Positions 1-9,575 of a stretch of 64,000 bases of DNA are shown piece by piece; within the stretch, counting starts at the first letter, position 1, and every line of letters starts with the position of its first letter. Origin of the DNA: Bin87 sp965232895 (GTDB lineage: Bacteria > Chloroflexota > Dehalococcoidia > Lucifugimonadales > UBA3495); assembly GCA_965232895.1 (NCBI GenBank), contig OZ247430.1:2232001-2296000 (forward strand), read 5' to 3'. Made by a program: the position numbers and the translations under genes. The notes beneath the pieces were generated by a model. That model did no database searches and was not told where the DNA came from. It saw only the letters and a program-made list of their open reading frames with translations.

Positions 1-831
1 GCCGGCCGCTCCTTTGTGGACTTCCTTTCCACCTGGAGCGCGATGCTGGCCATCGGGTCGGCGCTGCGCTACCGGAACCGCACGGGCAAGGGCCTGTGGG
101 TGGACATCGGCATGTACCAGGCCGGCGTGATGTTCCTGTCCGAGTACCTGATGGACGCCATCGCCAACGGCCGGGAGGGCGAGCGCATCGGCAACCGCCA
201 TCCCAACCGCGCCCCCCAGGGAGCCTATCCCGCCGCCGGAGACGACGAGTGGATCACCCTGTCCGTGGCCGACAACGAGCAGTGGTATGCTCTGTGCCGC
301 CTGATGGAACGGGACGACCTGATCTCCGACAAAAGGTTCGCCACGCTGGCCGGCCGCCAGCAGGACCACGACGAGATCGACGAGGCCATCGGCCAGTGGA
401 CCAAGCATCACGACAAGTACGAGATGATGCACGCGCTACAAGCCCAGGGCATCGCCTCGGGTCCCGTGCTCAGCGGCAAGGACGTCCATTTCGATCCTCA
501 TTACCGCAGCCGCAATTTCCTGGAGCGGGTGGAGTACCCACCGGAGCGGGACATGGGCACGCGCATCATCATGGGCCGCCCCTACAAGCTGTCGAAGACG
601 CCGCTGGAAATACGCGGACCGGCGCCGAACTTCGGCCAGGACAACGTGCCGCTGCTGGAGTCGCTGCTGGGCAAGCCGGCCGAGCAGGTTGCCGCCTGGG
701 TCGATGCTACGGTGATCACCGAGGTTCCCACCACCGGAGAGCCGTCGCCGACGCTGGACCCGGAGGAACTGGTGGAGCGCCGCCAACTGGCCGAGTGGGA
801 CCCGGAATACCGCCAACGCCTGGGCATTTGA
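1..831 (+). CDS. CaiB/BaiF family III CoA-transferase, 3' part
   Basis: This is the C-terminal about 276 residues of a family III CoA-transferase; the reading frame is open to the first base, so the start lies upstream of the window. These enzymes move CoA between carboxylic acids through an aspartyl-CoA intermediate in the cytoplasm. The segment RTGKGLWVDIGMYQAG, the later NRHPNRAPQGAYPA and the C-terminal GRPYKLSKTPLEIRGPAPNFGQ block followed by a loosely conserved tail are typical of the family. The catalytic Asp should lie in the missing N-terminal half, so it cannot be checked here. GTG at 16 is only an internal valine. A tRNA follows on the same strand. The substrate cannot be told from this fragment. 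Confidence 0.88.
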   Translation, partial: AGRSFVDFLSTWSAMLAIGSALRYRNRTGKGLWVDIGMYQAGVMFLSEYLMDAIANGREGERIGNRHPNRAPQGAYPAAGDDEWITLSVADNEQWYALCRLMERDDLISDKRFATLAGRQQDHDEIDEAIGQWTKHHDKYEMMHALQAQGIASGPVLSGKDVHFDPHYRSRNFLERVEYPPERDMGTRIIMGRPYKLSKTPLEIRGPAPNFGQDNVPLLESLLGKPAEQVAAWVDATVITEVPTTGEPSPTLDPEELVERRQLAEWDPEYRQRLGI

Positions 832-895
832 CGATTGGGCAGTCGAGGTCTAACCTGAATCGTGGCGCGGCATTGGTGCTCGCGTCGCGCATCCG

Positions 896-970
896 GGGCC
901 CGTAGCTCAGTGGAAGAGCATCCGACTCATAATCGGCAGGTCACAGGTTCGAACCCTGTCGGGCCCACCA
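896..970 (+). tRNA. tRNA with CAT anticodon (Met, or Ile2)
   Basis: A complete cloverleaf can be drawn. The acceptor arms are GGGCCCG and CGGGCCC, the D arm is GCTC/GAGC, the anticodon loop is CTCATAA with anticodon CAT, and the T arm is ACAGG-TTCGAAC-CCTGT. Discriminator A and CCA are encoded in the DNA. The acceptor ends in a full G1-C72 pair, so it is not an obvious initiator. The sequence alone does not separate elongator Met from a lysidine-modified Ile2. The outer anticodon-stem pair (T-C) is mismatched. Confidence 0.9.
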
Positions 971-1034
971 TGCGTTACTGTAGATATAGCGCCGGCCCGT
1001 GCAGGGCCACCTCTTTGTGACCGGGAAATTCCTC

Positions 1035-1217
1035 AACCGACATTCATTATCACAGCGATATGGTATTGTGCACGATCGCATGTTCTGTCGAATTGTGCAA
1101 CGGTTGTTATTAAGTAGAGCCTACCGGGAATACCCGGTAGGCTCTCTGCGCCTCTCCATAGCCAGGTCGAGGCCGCTTGCTGCGTCCTGGCCGGCCGGCC
1201 CGCGCTTTGGCTAAGCC
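1035..1217 (+). repeat. Degenerate second copy of the giant gene's leader
   Basis: This stretch aligns with 2230-2425, the region spanning the start codon and signal-peptide code of the giant Calx-beta gene. Shared blocks include GATATGGTAT, ATCGCATGTTCTG, TACCGGGAAT, CTCTCTGCGCCTCTCC and GGCCGGCCGGCCCGCG. A roughly 10-base gap just before the hairpin puts it out of frame with the intact copy, and its only reading frame stops at TAA 1212-1214. Similarity stops where the IS-like sequence begins, so this is a truncated leader, probably left by duplication and insertion. Confidence 0.7.
1116..1145 (+). promoter_or_regulatory. Perfect 13-bp stem hairpin in decayed leader
   Basis: A perfect inverted repeat with 13-bp arms and the 4-nt loop AATA. 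The matching hairpin at 2326-2355 has a different base pair at stem position 5 (C-G here, G-C there), a compensatory change. No U-tract follows, so it is not a classical intrinsic terminator. A regulatory RNA or mRNA-leader role is inference. Confidence 0.5.
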
Positions 1218-1292
1218 CCTATCCTAATAACTGGTGAAAACTCGCGGTCCCGTCCCGGGGAGCCAGGCCAGGGTTGCATCTGGGCTGGGGCA

Positions 1293-1912
1293 ATGACCAA
1301 AGCGAAAGATCCCAAGCCCCCGCGTCCCAAACGTGCGGGCTCGGCCTCCAGGACCAATCCCACCACTGGCGGTTACCAGATCTCCGATGAACTCTGGGAA
1401 GCGCTGGAGCCACTGATCCCCGAGTACGTGAACACCCACCGGTTTGGCGGAGGCCGGCCCCGGGTTTCCGACCGCACCTGCGCCAACGGCATCTTCTACG
1501 TGCTGCGTACCGGCTGCCAGTGGAAGGCCCTGGACGCCACCGGCATCTGCTCCGGGTCCACGGCGCATCTGCGCTTTCAGGAATGGGTGGCCGCTGGAGT
1601 GTTCCTGGAGCTGTGGCGGGTGGGACTGGAACGCTATGACGAGTTGAAGGGTCTCGACTGGAGTTGGGTGAGCATGGACGGCGCCATGACCAAAGCGCCC
1701 CTGGGTGGGGGAAAACCGGCGCCAATCCCACCGACCGCGGTAAGCGGGGCAACAAGCGCCGCCAGGCCCGCAACGCCACAGCCTGGCAGCTCTACTCCCC
1801 GGACGGAACCACCTGCCGCTTCTGCCCGCACCCCGCCGCCGACCACCTGACCAGTTCCCGCCAGCCCCACTTCTACCGGCCCGCCGCCGAAGCCGCGCGG
1901 CGGGACCGGTAA
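1293..1912 (+). pseudogene. IS5-family transposase remnant (OrfA plus truncated OrfB)
   Basis: The first frame (from ATG 1293) encodes an IS5-type N-terminal domain: ISDELWEALEPLIPE, then GGGRPRVSDRTCANGIFYVL and TGCQWKALD. The DDE-domain start follows as SWVSMDGAMTKAPLGGGK. The family continues GKTGANPTDRGKRG, which lies in the -1 frame from about 1709. The slip site G GGA AAA (1709-1715) would suit programmed -1 frameshifting, known in several IS5 groups. After GNKR the family sequence is lost and unrecognised sequence (with CRFCPH) runs to the stop at 1912, so most of the catalytic domain is missing. No clear terminal repeats were found. I judge it a dead fragment. Confidence 0.75.
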
Positions 1913-2024
1913 AATGCCCTCGCGCCCCGCGCCGCCGGACCCCGCCACCGAAGCCGAGCGGCGGGACCCCTTCGGGAAGCTCTACCGCCACGAGTTGGAG
2001 GACGGCGCCGGCTGCCATTCGGCC

Positions 2025-2176
2025 TCAGGGCAATCGCACCATCGCTGGATTCCTGCTTGCGCAGGAATTCAGCGATTGAATTCGTCAAATACGCTTCAAA
2101 TTCGTTCGTTCTATGACCAATGGACTCCGGCTTTCGCCGGAGTGACGGGCGTGGAGCCTATGCTGCGATTGCCCGG
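2025..2176 (-). mobile_element. MITE copy A, inverted orientation
   Basis: A roughly 152-bp non-coding element bounded by AGGGCAATCGCA and TGCGATTGCCC. It contains two internal hairpins, ATTCCTGCTTGCGCAGGAAT and ACTCCGGCTTTCGCCGGAGT. It is flanked by a perfect 9-bp target duplication CATTCGGCC at 2016-2024 and 2177-2185. Orientation is opposite to the other copies in this window. Confidence 0.85.
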
Positions 2177-2294
2177 CATTCGGCCGCCGACCCTGTGGCT
2201 ATGGCCAAAATCCGATATGATTTCCTTAGACTATAGTTATTATCACAACGATATGGTATCGTGCATAATCGCATGTTCTGCCGAATGGTGAATT

Positions 2295-5200
2295 ATGCAC
2301 TGGTTGTCATTAAATCTATTTCTCAAGAGGCTACCGGGAATTCCCGGCAGCCTCTCTGCGCCTCTCCGTATATCGGTCGAGGCCGTTCGCTTCGTCCGGG
2401 CCGGCCGGCCCGCGTTTTGGCTAAGCCTGGCCTTGCTCCTCTGCATTCTGGGCGCGACCCTGTTCGGCTGTCCGGCCGGCGACGTATCAGCCCAGGCCCC
2501 GCCTCAAAACATCGAGGATCGCATCGTTATCGTAGCGGTTGACGATGGCAAAGAGGATTGGGCGGATAGTTCCCCGCAGAAAAACGGCCAGGTCGTATTC
2601 ACGGTCAGCGTCCCTGAGGCGATGCGCGGGTTGTCCCCCACCGTTGACTACGCAATAACCCCAGGCGCCGACGATCAGCTCTTCCACCCCGCCAGCGCCA
2701 GCGATTACCAGCTGCCCGCCAGTGGCGCTTCGGGAACGATCATGTTTGCGGGCGCGATTGAAAAGGAAATCATCGTTATTCCGATTGACGATAGCCTGGT
2801 CGAGGAACCGGAAGCCTTTACCCTGACCCTCAGCAACCCCTCCCACACCATGGCGTTTCCCGACAGCGACGGCGACGGGAAACGTGACATCACCCTCGCC
2901 ATCTCTGGCGTCATCCACAGCGACGACACGATTGACGTTACCGTTACCGGCGGCATGGTGCCCGAGGGCGAATTGGGCAGACTGCCCCTCACCCTGGCGC
3001 GGGCGCTGGCGCCCGGGGAGTCTGCCAGCATCCTTGCGGAGGTGATTGACCCGCCCGCTGGGTATTGCGACGAAGCCGAAAAGCAGGCGGCGGCGGGCCG
3101 GGATTATCGAGAGTTGGTGCGCCAGCGCATCCGGTTTGAGCCTGGAGACCAGACGAAGTATTTCGAAATTCAAACCCGTGAAGATGTTCTGGATGAAAAT
3201 GATGAATGTCTGCTGGCGTACTACGGCCATGCCGTGGGGCTGAATTTGATGGATTCCGATGGCACCGATCCCATCACCACGACATTACCCCCCAGCACTT
3301 ACTACCTGAAGGAAGTAACCATTGCGGACGATGACGACCCACCAAGGATGTTCTCCAATAAGCCACGGGTTACCGAACCTGACGACGGGGAAACCGCAAA
3401 CCTGGACTTCATCGTCAAACTGGACCAGCCCAGCGGCCGCACGGTCAAGGTGGACTATGGACCTAGCGACTTTCGCAGGTCGCCGAACCTGGGCACCGCC
3501 GGCGCCGACTACGAGCTCATCACCAAGGGCACCCTGACGTTCCTGCCGGGCGAGACGGAGAAACGGGTACGGGTCATCGTTAAGGGCGATTACGAGGAAG
3601 AGCCTGATGAGATCGTGTTGGTGCAATTTTCCGACCTGGTCAACGTCTGCATCATCGGCCCCTCATGCAACGCTAGCGCCGGGCGCGGCTATGGCGGCGA
3701 AATTATCAATGACGACCACCCCGCAGGGCTGTCCTTTGCCCTGGACGACCCCACCATCCGGGAAGGCCACGACGCCGTCCTTCGCCTCACCCTGTCCAAC
3801 CCCATCGAGTACGGCCTGAAGGTGAACTTAACGACCGGGGGCGGCACGGCAACAAAGGGCGCCGACTATGGAGATGCGACGAACGTCGTCGGACATTCCG
3901 TGACCGTCCCCAAGGGCGAGACCGAGATGGCCCTGTCGGTGCCGGTCCATACTGATGCAATCAGTGGCGAGGGCATCGAGACCTTTTCCTTCCAACTGGC
4001 TGGCGTGGAACTGATCGGCAGAGGAGGAGCGCCGGTTGACCCGTCGCTTGATCCTGGGAAGTGGAAGGAGGTTTTTGGCACTAGCTACAACATCCAGTCC
4101 ATCAGGTCCAGGACGCCCATGCCCACGGTCAAAATCCTGGACGGGCCGGCTCTTTCCCTCACCCCGGCCATGGTGAAGGTTACCGAGGGGCAGCCGGTGG
4201 AGTTCCGGGCGGTCCTGAGCGAGGCGGCGGCGGCGGCGGTCACCTTTAACCTGAAGACCCGGGACGGCGGCGGCGCCGCCGCCAATGACGCTGACACCGC
4301 CAAGGCGGGCAAGGACTACACGGCGATAAGTTCCCGGCCCGCAACCATTCCCGCCGGCCAAACCGAGGTGACCCTGCCCCTGGTCCAGACGCTGCAGGAT
4401 ACGGTGGACGAAGGGGACCAGTACTTCACCCTGATGCTGGAATCCATCACCGGCGCGTTGGCCGATGACGTGGAAGCGGTGGTGGCCGTGCGGGACGATG
4501 ACGCCCGGCCCGGGATGTCCATTGCCGACGACGAGATCGGGGAGGGCGAAGCGTTCGAATTCACCATCTCCCTGGACGCCCCCTCGGAGCGGCCGGTGTC
4601 GGTGACGTGGATGACGGAAGACGGTACCGCAACCACCCTGGACAACGACTACGTGGGAGTGGAGGAGCGGCAGTCCATTACCTTCGCGCCGGGCCAGCGG
4701 ACCTATTACCTGCTGGTGGAGTCCCTGGACGACGCCAAACCCGAAGAGAACGAGCAGTTCCGGATACAGTTGGTCCACGCGCCCCACGCCAGGTTGACGG
4801 ACCCCACCGCCGTGGGCACCATCAGGGACAACGACACAAGGCGCGTGACCGTATCCGACGCCGGGCTGGTGGCGGAGAGCGCCGGCGCCGCCGTGTTCGC
4901 CATCACCCTGACCCCGGCCCAGGAAGCGCCGCTAACCATCCAGTGGGCAACCGAGGACGGGCCGCCCAACAGCATCTGGTCCGCCGAAAGCGGCGGGAGC
5001 CAGCGATGGGGGACGAGCGACTTTGCCGCCGGCAGCGGCTCCGTCACCTTCGCGGCCGGCGAAACGACCAAGACGGTATCGGTGACCGTCAACGATGACA
5101 CGTATCCCGAGAACGGCGAGGAGTTTCGGCTGCGAATCAGCGGCGACGAAACGAGCATCGATTTCAGCCACGGCACCATCGGCTACGCCGAAATCGAGGA

Positions 5201-8200
5201 CGACGACGCCCTGGACTGGTACATCGAAGGCTCACTCCCGGAAGCCGTCGTGGAGGGCACCGGGGCGAAGAGTGATGACCAACTGTTCAGAGTGAAGTTG
5301 AAGCGGCCCATACCGTCCAGCGAGGCGGATGGAATCAACCAGGAAACAGAATACTTTGCGTTTATTTGCGCCGTATCTCGCCCCAACCCGCAGAACCTCC
5401 GGGATGGCAGGACTCCTCCGGGCCTTCCCATTGGCACCGCCCAAAGAGCCGATTTCCGATTTGGAGAGATAGACTCCGAAGGCGCCTTTACCGGTCGTGA
5501 ATCCAGCCGTAATTCACCGCCTTGCCACTCCCATAGGGACGACGCGGTGGCCTATGCCCGTGTTATCTTGGGTGAAGGGGTGTATGAGAAGGAAGTGGGG
5601 GTGTATATCCGGGGAGACAGCGCTGCGGAAGACAACGAAGTTCTCTCCATTTGGATCCATCCTGGCGGCTATGGGGACTGGTACTTGATGTCTCCGGAGG
5701 CCTTGCTGGGGATGTACCTTACCACCACCATCATTGACGACGAGCGGCCCCAGGCCTCCATCAGCGGCCCGGCCTCGGTGGACGAGAACGCCGGGCAAGC
5801 CACGTTTACCGTCTCCCTTTCCAAGGCCCACCCGACGCAGGTGAGCGTGGACGTTGGCGTCCGGAGCGGCACCGCCATTGACGGAGAGGACTACATATCG
5901 GTACGCGAAAAGGTAACCTTCGCTCCTAATGATACGGAAGAAACGGTTACGGTTGCCATCCTTCCGGACGACCGGGTAGAACGGGTTTCGGAGACGTTTA
6001 CCGTTTTCCTGGAAAAACCGTCTGATGGACTGAACGTTCACCCCCTGGAAGACGAGGCAACCGTCGGAATCGTGGACACCACCGAGATGCTGCTGAATAT
6101 CCCCGACCGGGTGGTGGACGAAGGCCAAACAGTTGATATCCTGGTCAACGTGCTCAACCCGGTGCAGGAGGCTGCGACCTGGGATCCTGTGATTGGGGTA
6201 ATGTTCGCGACTTCTACCGGGCTCAGCAATCCGGCAATCGCAGCGGACGTGGACTATTCATCCTGGACCGGTAACGTAGGACCCTTTGGCTTGGAAGGGA
6301 CGTTCCATAGCAGAAGATTTCTTATTCCCCAGAACTTTCTATCCCATATGCTGTCCCTGCCAACTATCGACGACAGCCTGGTTGAAACCGATGAAGACCT
6401 GGGTATTATATTCGGTATAGCCGGCGGCGGTCATGCGCGAAAGCCTCGTTACACCGGATATTACCCCGGCATTAACGATGATGGCCGGATGCCCCGGATA
6501 GCCATCCGGGACAATGATCCCGGTTCGGTGGTCATAAGCGGTTACAGCAACAGCAACCCCGTGATACCGGGGGAACGTCCCTGGATGCCGCCGGCGCCGA
6601 CGATTTCCGGCAGTCCCCATGGCCACGTCACCTGGACGCTGGAGGGGGACGACACCGACGACTTCACCCTCAACCCGGATACCGGAGCGCTGGCCCTGTC
6701 GGCCCGGGACTTCGAAAATCCAACGGACCACGATGGGAACAACATCTACCGCGTCACCGTGCGAGCCACCGACGAAGACGGCAACACGGACACCAAGGCC
6801 CTGAAGGTGACGGTGCAAGACAGCGACCTGGTCCTGTCCAAGAACGTTGTGACCTTGGCGGAGAAGGCGGGAACGGACAGTTTTGAGGTCACGCTGGATG
6901 CCCAGCCGGCGGGGGACGTTAACATTGCCCTCACCACCGGGGGAGAGACCGGCGCCCTTACCCTGGACAAGACGGCGCTTACCTTCAAACCCGGCGACTG
7001 GAACCAGCCGCAGACGGTCACCGTCACCGGCGTGGACGACAATGTGGACAATCCCGGCGACCGGCGCGAGGCCCTGATTACGCTGGCCGCCAGCGGCAGC
7101 GGTTTCGCCGTTACGGTCGAGTACACCGTCACCGCCACCGTTACCGACGACGACGACCGAGGCGTCACGCTTTCCAAGACAGCCCTGACCGTGCCGGATA
7201 ATGGCGGAACGGACAGCTATACCATTGTGCTGGATACCCAGCCGACCGACGACGTGACCGTAATCATCTCGGGCCAGGGCACCGGCGAGTTAATTAACGT
7301 GGACAGCAGCGTACATGTTTTCACCCCCGACAACTGGGACCAGCCCAAGACGGTCACCTTCAGCGGCACGGACGAAAAACGGGACAATCTGTGGGACTCG
7401 AAGGACGTCACCATCAGCCACCGGGTCGCGGGCGGCGACTATGCTGGGGTCAAAGTGGATCCGGTTACCGTTACCCTTACCGACGACGACGTGCGGGGCG
7501 TCACCATCTCGAAGGAATCCTTGGCCTTGCATGAGGGCGAGACCGACCAATACACCGTGGCGCTTAACACCCAGCCCCACCAGGGCAACGGCGTTGTGAC
7601 CATCCAGCTGCGGACGGTCCCGACGGTCACCGGCGCTATCTCACCAACCACTCTCACCTTCAATGCCGAGAACTGGGATAAACCCCAGACGGTTACGGTT
7701 ACCGGCTCTTCTATGCTTGGTAACATAGTCTTTTTTTACAGAATCAAGCATCAGGTCAGTGGAGCGGATTACACCGACGTCAAGGCTGACGATGTCGCGG
7801 TAACTGTCAGGAGAAAATCCCCGGAGGATGATCTGACCGTCGAAAGCGGCTCCGCCACCGAGGGCAACACCGTTACCTTCACCGTCACCCGCAAGGCTGA
7901 CACGACCCCGGCTTTCGCCTGGCGCACCGGCGCCTATACAGAACTTTTGCCGAAGGATGGAACCGCCGCAGACCCCGATAGCGACTACACTCCCATGGAC
8001 ACTTGGAAAACCGAACGGTTCAACGGGAATAACACGGTTACCCTGTCGGTTCAAACCACCGATGACAACCTCGACGAGGTAAACGAGGTGTTCATTGTGG
8101 GCGTAACATCATATATTGACGAAAACCGGGATACGGAGGACCCGGAGTCTCTCAAGCCTAATCATCACTATTCCGCCGTAGGGACAATCATCGACAATGA

Positions 8201-9575
8201 CACGGCGGCGCTGTCCGTCGCCGACGTGAGCGTGGCCGAAGGGGATAAGGCGCAGGTCGCCATCTCCCTGTCAAACCCCTCCATCAATGACGTGACCGTC
8301 AAGTGGAACACCGCCGACGACGAACGCGAGGATATCCGGCCAGCCCGGGCCGGGACGGACTACACCGCGGTGACCACGGCCCAGACGGTGACCATCGCCG
8401 CGGGAGACACCAGCGCCGTCGTGGAGGTGCAAACCACGGATGACTCCGAACTGGAAGGGGACGAGACCTTCCTGGTGCAGCTGTCGGAGCCCACCAACGC
8501 AGAGTTGCCCAAAGCGGCCGCCACCGGCGTGGTAACCATCACCGACGACGAGATGGAAGGTATCTTCTCGGTAGTGGGCGACAGGACAAGGGAAGTTAAC
8601 GAAAAATCGCCGCTCAAGCTGGAATATTACCTCTCCGGCCACCCCAAGGGCGCGGTTACGTGGAGGCTGGAGGGAGACGACGCGGCCCTCTTCACCCTTA
8701 CCGACACTTCAACCTTCACCAGGAAGCAGGCTGATCTGACCCTGCCCGCCCAGGATTTTGAAGACCCCCAGGACGAGGACGGGGACAACGTTGCCGGACC
8801 CGCTGGAGGTGACCATCACGGCGGGGAACGCCACGGCCAGCATCGTGATACCGGTGAAGGGCGACGAGATCGACGAACTGAACGAGACGGTGACCGTCAC
8901 GCTGACCGGGGCGACCAACGCGGGCCTGAGCAAGACGGCAGCCGACCTGACCGGCAGCGGAACGATTACCGACGACGACGCGGCGGAGCTGTCCGTTGCC
9001 GACGCCAGCGTGACCGAGGGCGGCAAGGCGGCCCTGACGGTGCGCCTGAGCGTCGCCTCGGACCGGGCGGTGAGCTTCAAGTGGCGGACGGCGGCCGACG
9101 GCGACGGCGACCACCCGGCGGGCGCGGCGGACTACACGGCGGTGACGACACTGCAGACGGTGACCATCGCCGCCGGCGGCAAGAGCGCCAGCCTGGAGGT
9201 GCAGACCACTCAGGACCAGGTGGACGAGGCCGACGAGACCTTCCTGGTGGAACTGTCCTCGCCCACCAACGCGGCGCTGGACGCGGCCGAGGCCACGGTG
9301 ACGATCACCGACGACGACGCGGCCACGGCCACCGTCTCGGTGGGCGACGCCACGGCGGCGGTGACCGAGGGCGACGACCCCGCGGTGACGGTGGACCTGA
9401 GCTTCCCGGTGACGCTGTCGGCGGCCACGGGCCGGGACGTGGTGGTGAGCTACACCCTGGGCGGCACGGCCGCGGCGGGCACGGACTACGCGGAGCCGGA
9501 CCCCCTGAGCGTGACCATCGCGGCGGGCGACACGACGGCCAACATCCTCATCCCGGTGCAGGGCGACGAGATTGA
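2295..9575 (+). CDS. Giant secreted Calx-beta/cadherin-like protein, N-terminal part (frameshifted)
   Basis: The N-terminal portion of a giant exported adhesin-like protein. ATG 2295 gives a long basic N-region, then the hydrophobic stretch WLSLALLLCILGATLF and a likely cleavage region near DVSAQA. No other ATG, GTG or TTG lies between it and the hydrophobic core. From about residue 75 there are consecutive Calx-beta modules, each with an xVxEG opening, GTDY or GxDY centre, an E-x-DE-x-F strand and a closing DDD or DND. A cadherin-like module sits near nt 6620-6820 (WTLEGDDTDDF, then ARDFENPTDHDGNN). A second one starts at 8640 and is cut off at GDNV. Calx-beta domains bind calcium and occur in surface adhesins. 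The meaningful frame ends near 8793; beyond that this ORF reads out-of-frame Arg/Gly-rich sequence to 9575. The true continuation is the +1 frame. Confidence 0.8.
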   Translation: MHWLSLNLFLKRLPGIPGSLSAPLRISVEAVRFVRAGRPAFWLSLALLLCILGATLFGCPAGDVSAQAPPQNIEDRIVIVAVDDGKEDWADSSPQKNGQVVFTVSVPEAMRGLSPTVDYAITPGADDQLFHPASASDYQLPASGASGTIMFAGAIEKEIIVIPIDDSLVEEPEAFTLTLSNPSHTMAFPDSDGDGKRDITLAISGVIHSDDTIDVTVTGGMVPEGELGRLPLTLARALAPGESASILAEVIDPPAGYCDEAEKQAAAGRDYRELVRQRIRFEPGDQTKYFEIQTREDVLDENDECLLAYYGHAVGLNLMDSDGTDPITTTLPPSTYYLKEVTIADDDDPPRMFSNKPRVTEPDDGETANLDFIVKLDQPSGRTVKVDYGPSDFRRSPNLGTAGADYELITKGTLTFLPGETEKRVRVIVKGDYEEEPDEIVLVQFSDLVNVCIIGPSCNASAGRGYGGEIINDDHPAGLSFALDDPTIREGHDAVLRLTLSNPIEYGLKVNLTTGGGTATKGADYGDATNVVGHSVTVPKGETEMALSVPVHTDAISGEGIETFSFQLAGVELIGRGGAPVDPSLDPGKWKEVFGTSYNIQSIRSRTPMPTVKILDGPALSLTPAMVKVTEGQPVEFRAVLSEAAAAAVTFNLKTRDGGGAAANDADTAKAGKDYTAISSRPATIPAGQTEVTLPLVQTLQDTVDEGDQYFTLMLESITGALADDVEAVVAVRDDDARPGMSIADDEIGEGEAFEFTISLDAPSERPVSVTWMTEDGTATTLDNDYVGVEERQSITFAPGQRTYYLLVESLDDAKPEENEQFRIQLVHAPHARLTDPTAVGTIRDNDTRRVTVSDAGLVAESAGAAVFAITLTPAQEAPLTIQWATEDGPPNSIWSAESGGSQRWGTSDFAAGSGSVTFAAGETTKTVSVTVNDDTYPENGEEFRLRISGDETSIDFSHGTIGYAEIEDDDALDWYIEGSLPEAVVEGTGAKSDDQLFRVKLKRPIPSSEADGINQETEYFAFICAVSRPNPQNLRDGRTPPGLPIGTAQRADFRFGEIDSEGAFTGRESSRNSPPCHSHRDDAVAYARVILGEGVYEKEVGVYIRGDSAAEDNEVLSIWIHPGGYGDWYLMSPEALLGMYLTTTIIDDERPQASISGPASVDENAGQATFTVSLSKAHPTQVSVDVGVRSGTAIDGEDYISVREKVTFAPNDTEETVTVAILPDDRVERVSETFTVFLEKPSDGLNVHPLEDEATVGIVDTTEMLLNIPDRVVDEGQTVDILVNVLNPVQEAATWDPVIGVMFATSTGLSNPAIAADVDYSSWTGNVGPFGLEGTFHSRRFLIPQNFLSHMLSLPTIDDSLVETDEDLGIIFGIAGGGHARKPRYTGYYPGINDDGRMPRIAIRDNDPGSVVISGYSNSNPVIPGERPWMPPAPTISGSPHGHVTWTLEGDDTDDFTLNPDTGALALSARDFENPTDHDGNNIYRVTVRATDEDGNTDTKALKVTVQDSDLVLSKNVVTLAEKAGTDSFEVTLDAQPAGDVNIALTTGGETGALTLDKTALTFKPGDWNQPQTVTVTGVDDNVDNPGDRREALITLAASGSGFAVTVEYTVTATVTDDDDRGVTLSKTALTVPDNGGTDSYTIVLDTQPTDDVTVIISGQGTGELINVDSSVHVFTPDNWDQPKTVTFSGTDEKRDNLWDSKDVTISHRVAGGDYAGVKVDPVTVTLTDDDVRGVTISKESLALHEGETDQYTVALNTQPHQGNGVVTIQLRTVPTVTGAISPTTLTFNAENWDKPQTVTVTGSSMLGNIVFFYRIKHQVSGADYTDVKADDVAVTVRRKSPEDDLTVESGSATEGNTVTFTVTRKADTTPAFAWRTGAYTELLPKDGTAADPDSDYTPMDTWKTERFNGNNTVTLSVQTTDDNLDEVNEVFIVGVTSYIDENRDTEDPESLKPNHHYSAVGTIIDNDTAALSVADVSVAEGDKAQVAISLSNPSINDVTVKWNTADDEREDIRPARAGTDYTAVTTAQTVTIAAGDTSAVVEVQTTDDSELEGDETFLVQLSEPTNAELPKAAATGVVTITDDEMEGIFSVVGDRTREVNEKSPLKLEYYLSGHPKGAVTWRLEGDDAALFTLTDTSTFTRKQADLTLPAQDFEDPQDEDGDNVAGPAGGDHHGGERHGQHRDTGEGRRDRRTERDGDRHADRGDQRGPEQDGSRPDRQRNDYRRRRGGAVRCRRQRDRGRQGGPDGAPERRLGPGGELQVADGGRRRRRPPGGRGGLHGGDDTADGDHRRRRQERQPGGADHSGPGGRGRRDLPGGTVLAHQRGAGRGRGHGDDHRRRRGHGHRLGGRRHGGGDRGRRPRGDGGPELPGDAVGGHGPGRGGELHPGRHGRGGHGLRGAGPPERDHRGGRHDGQHPHPGAGRRD
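2326..2355 (+). promoter_or_regulatory. Hairpin at the start of the giant gene
   Basis: An inverted repeat with 13-bp arms, one A-C mismatch and loop AATT. It lies about 30 nt after the ATG at 2295, inside the N-terminal code. It corresponds to the hairpin at 1116-1145 with a compensatory base-pair swap. Its position could affect translation initiation of the giant mRNA, which is inference. Confidence 0.5.

Noticed and set aside
1116..1145. Intrinsic terminator for the upstream region
   Set aside because: The stem is strong but followed by CTGCGCC rather than a T-tract, and its copy lies inside a coding sequence.
1219..2018. Minus-strand ORFs over the IS region
   Set aside because: They are shadows of the transposase remnant; composition is Arg/Gly-rich and no motif is present.
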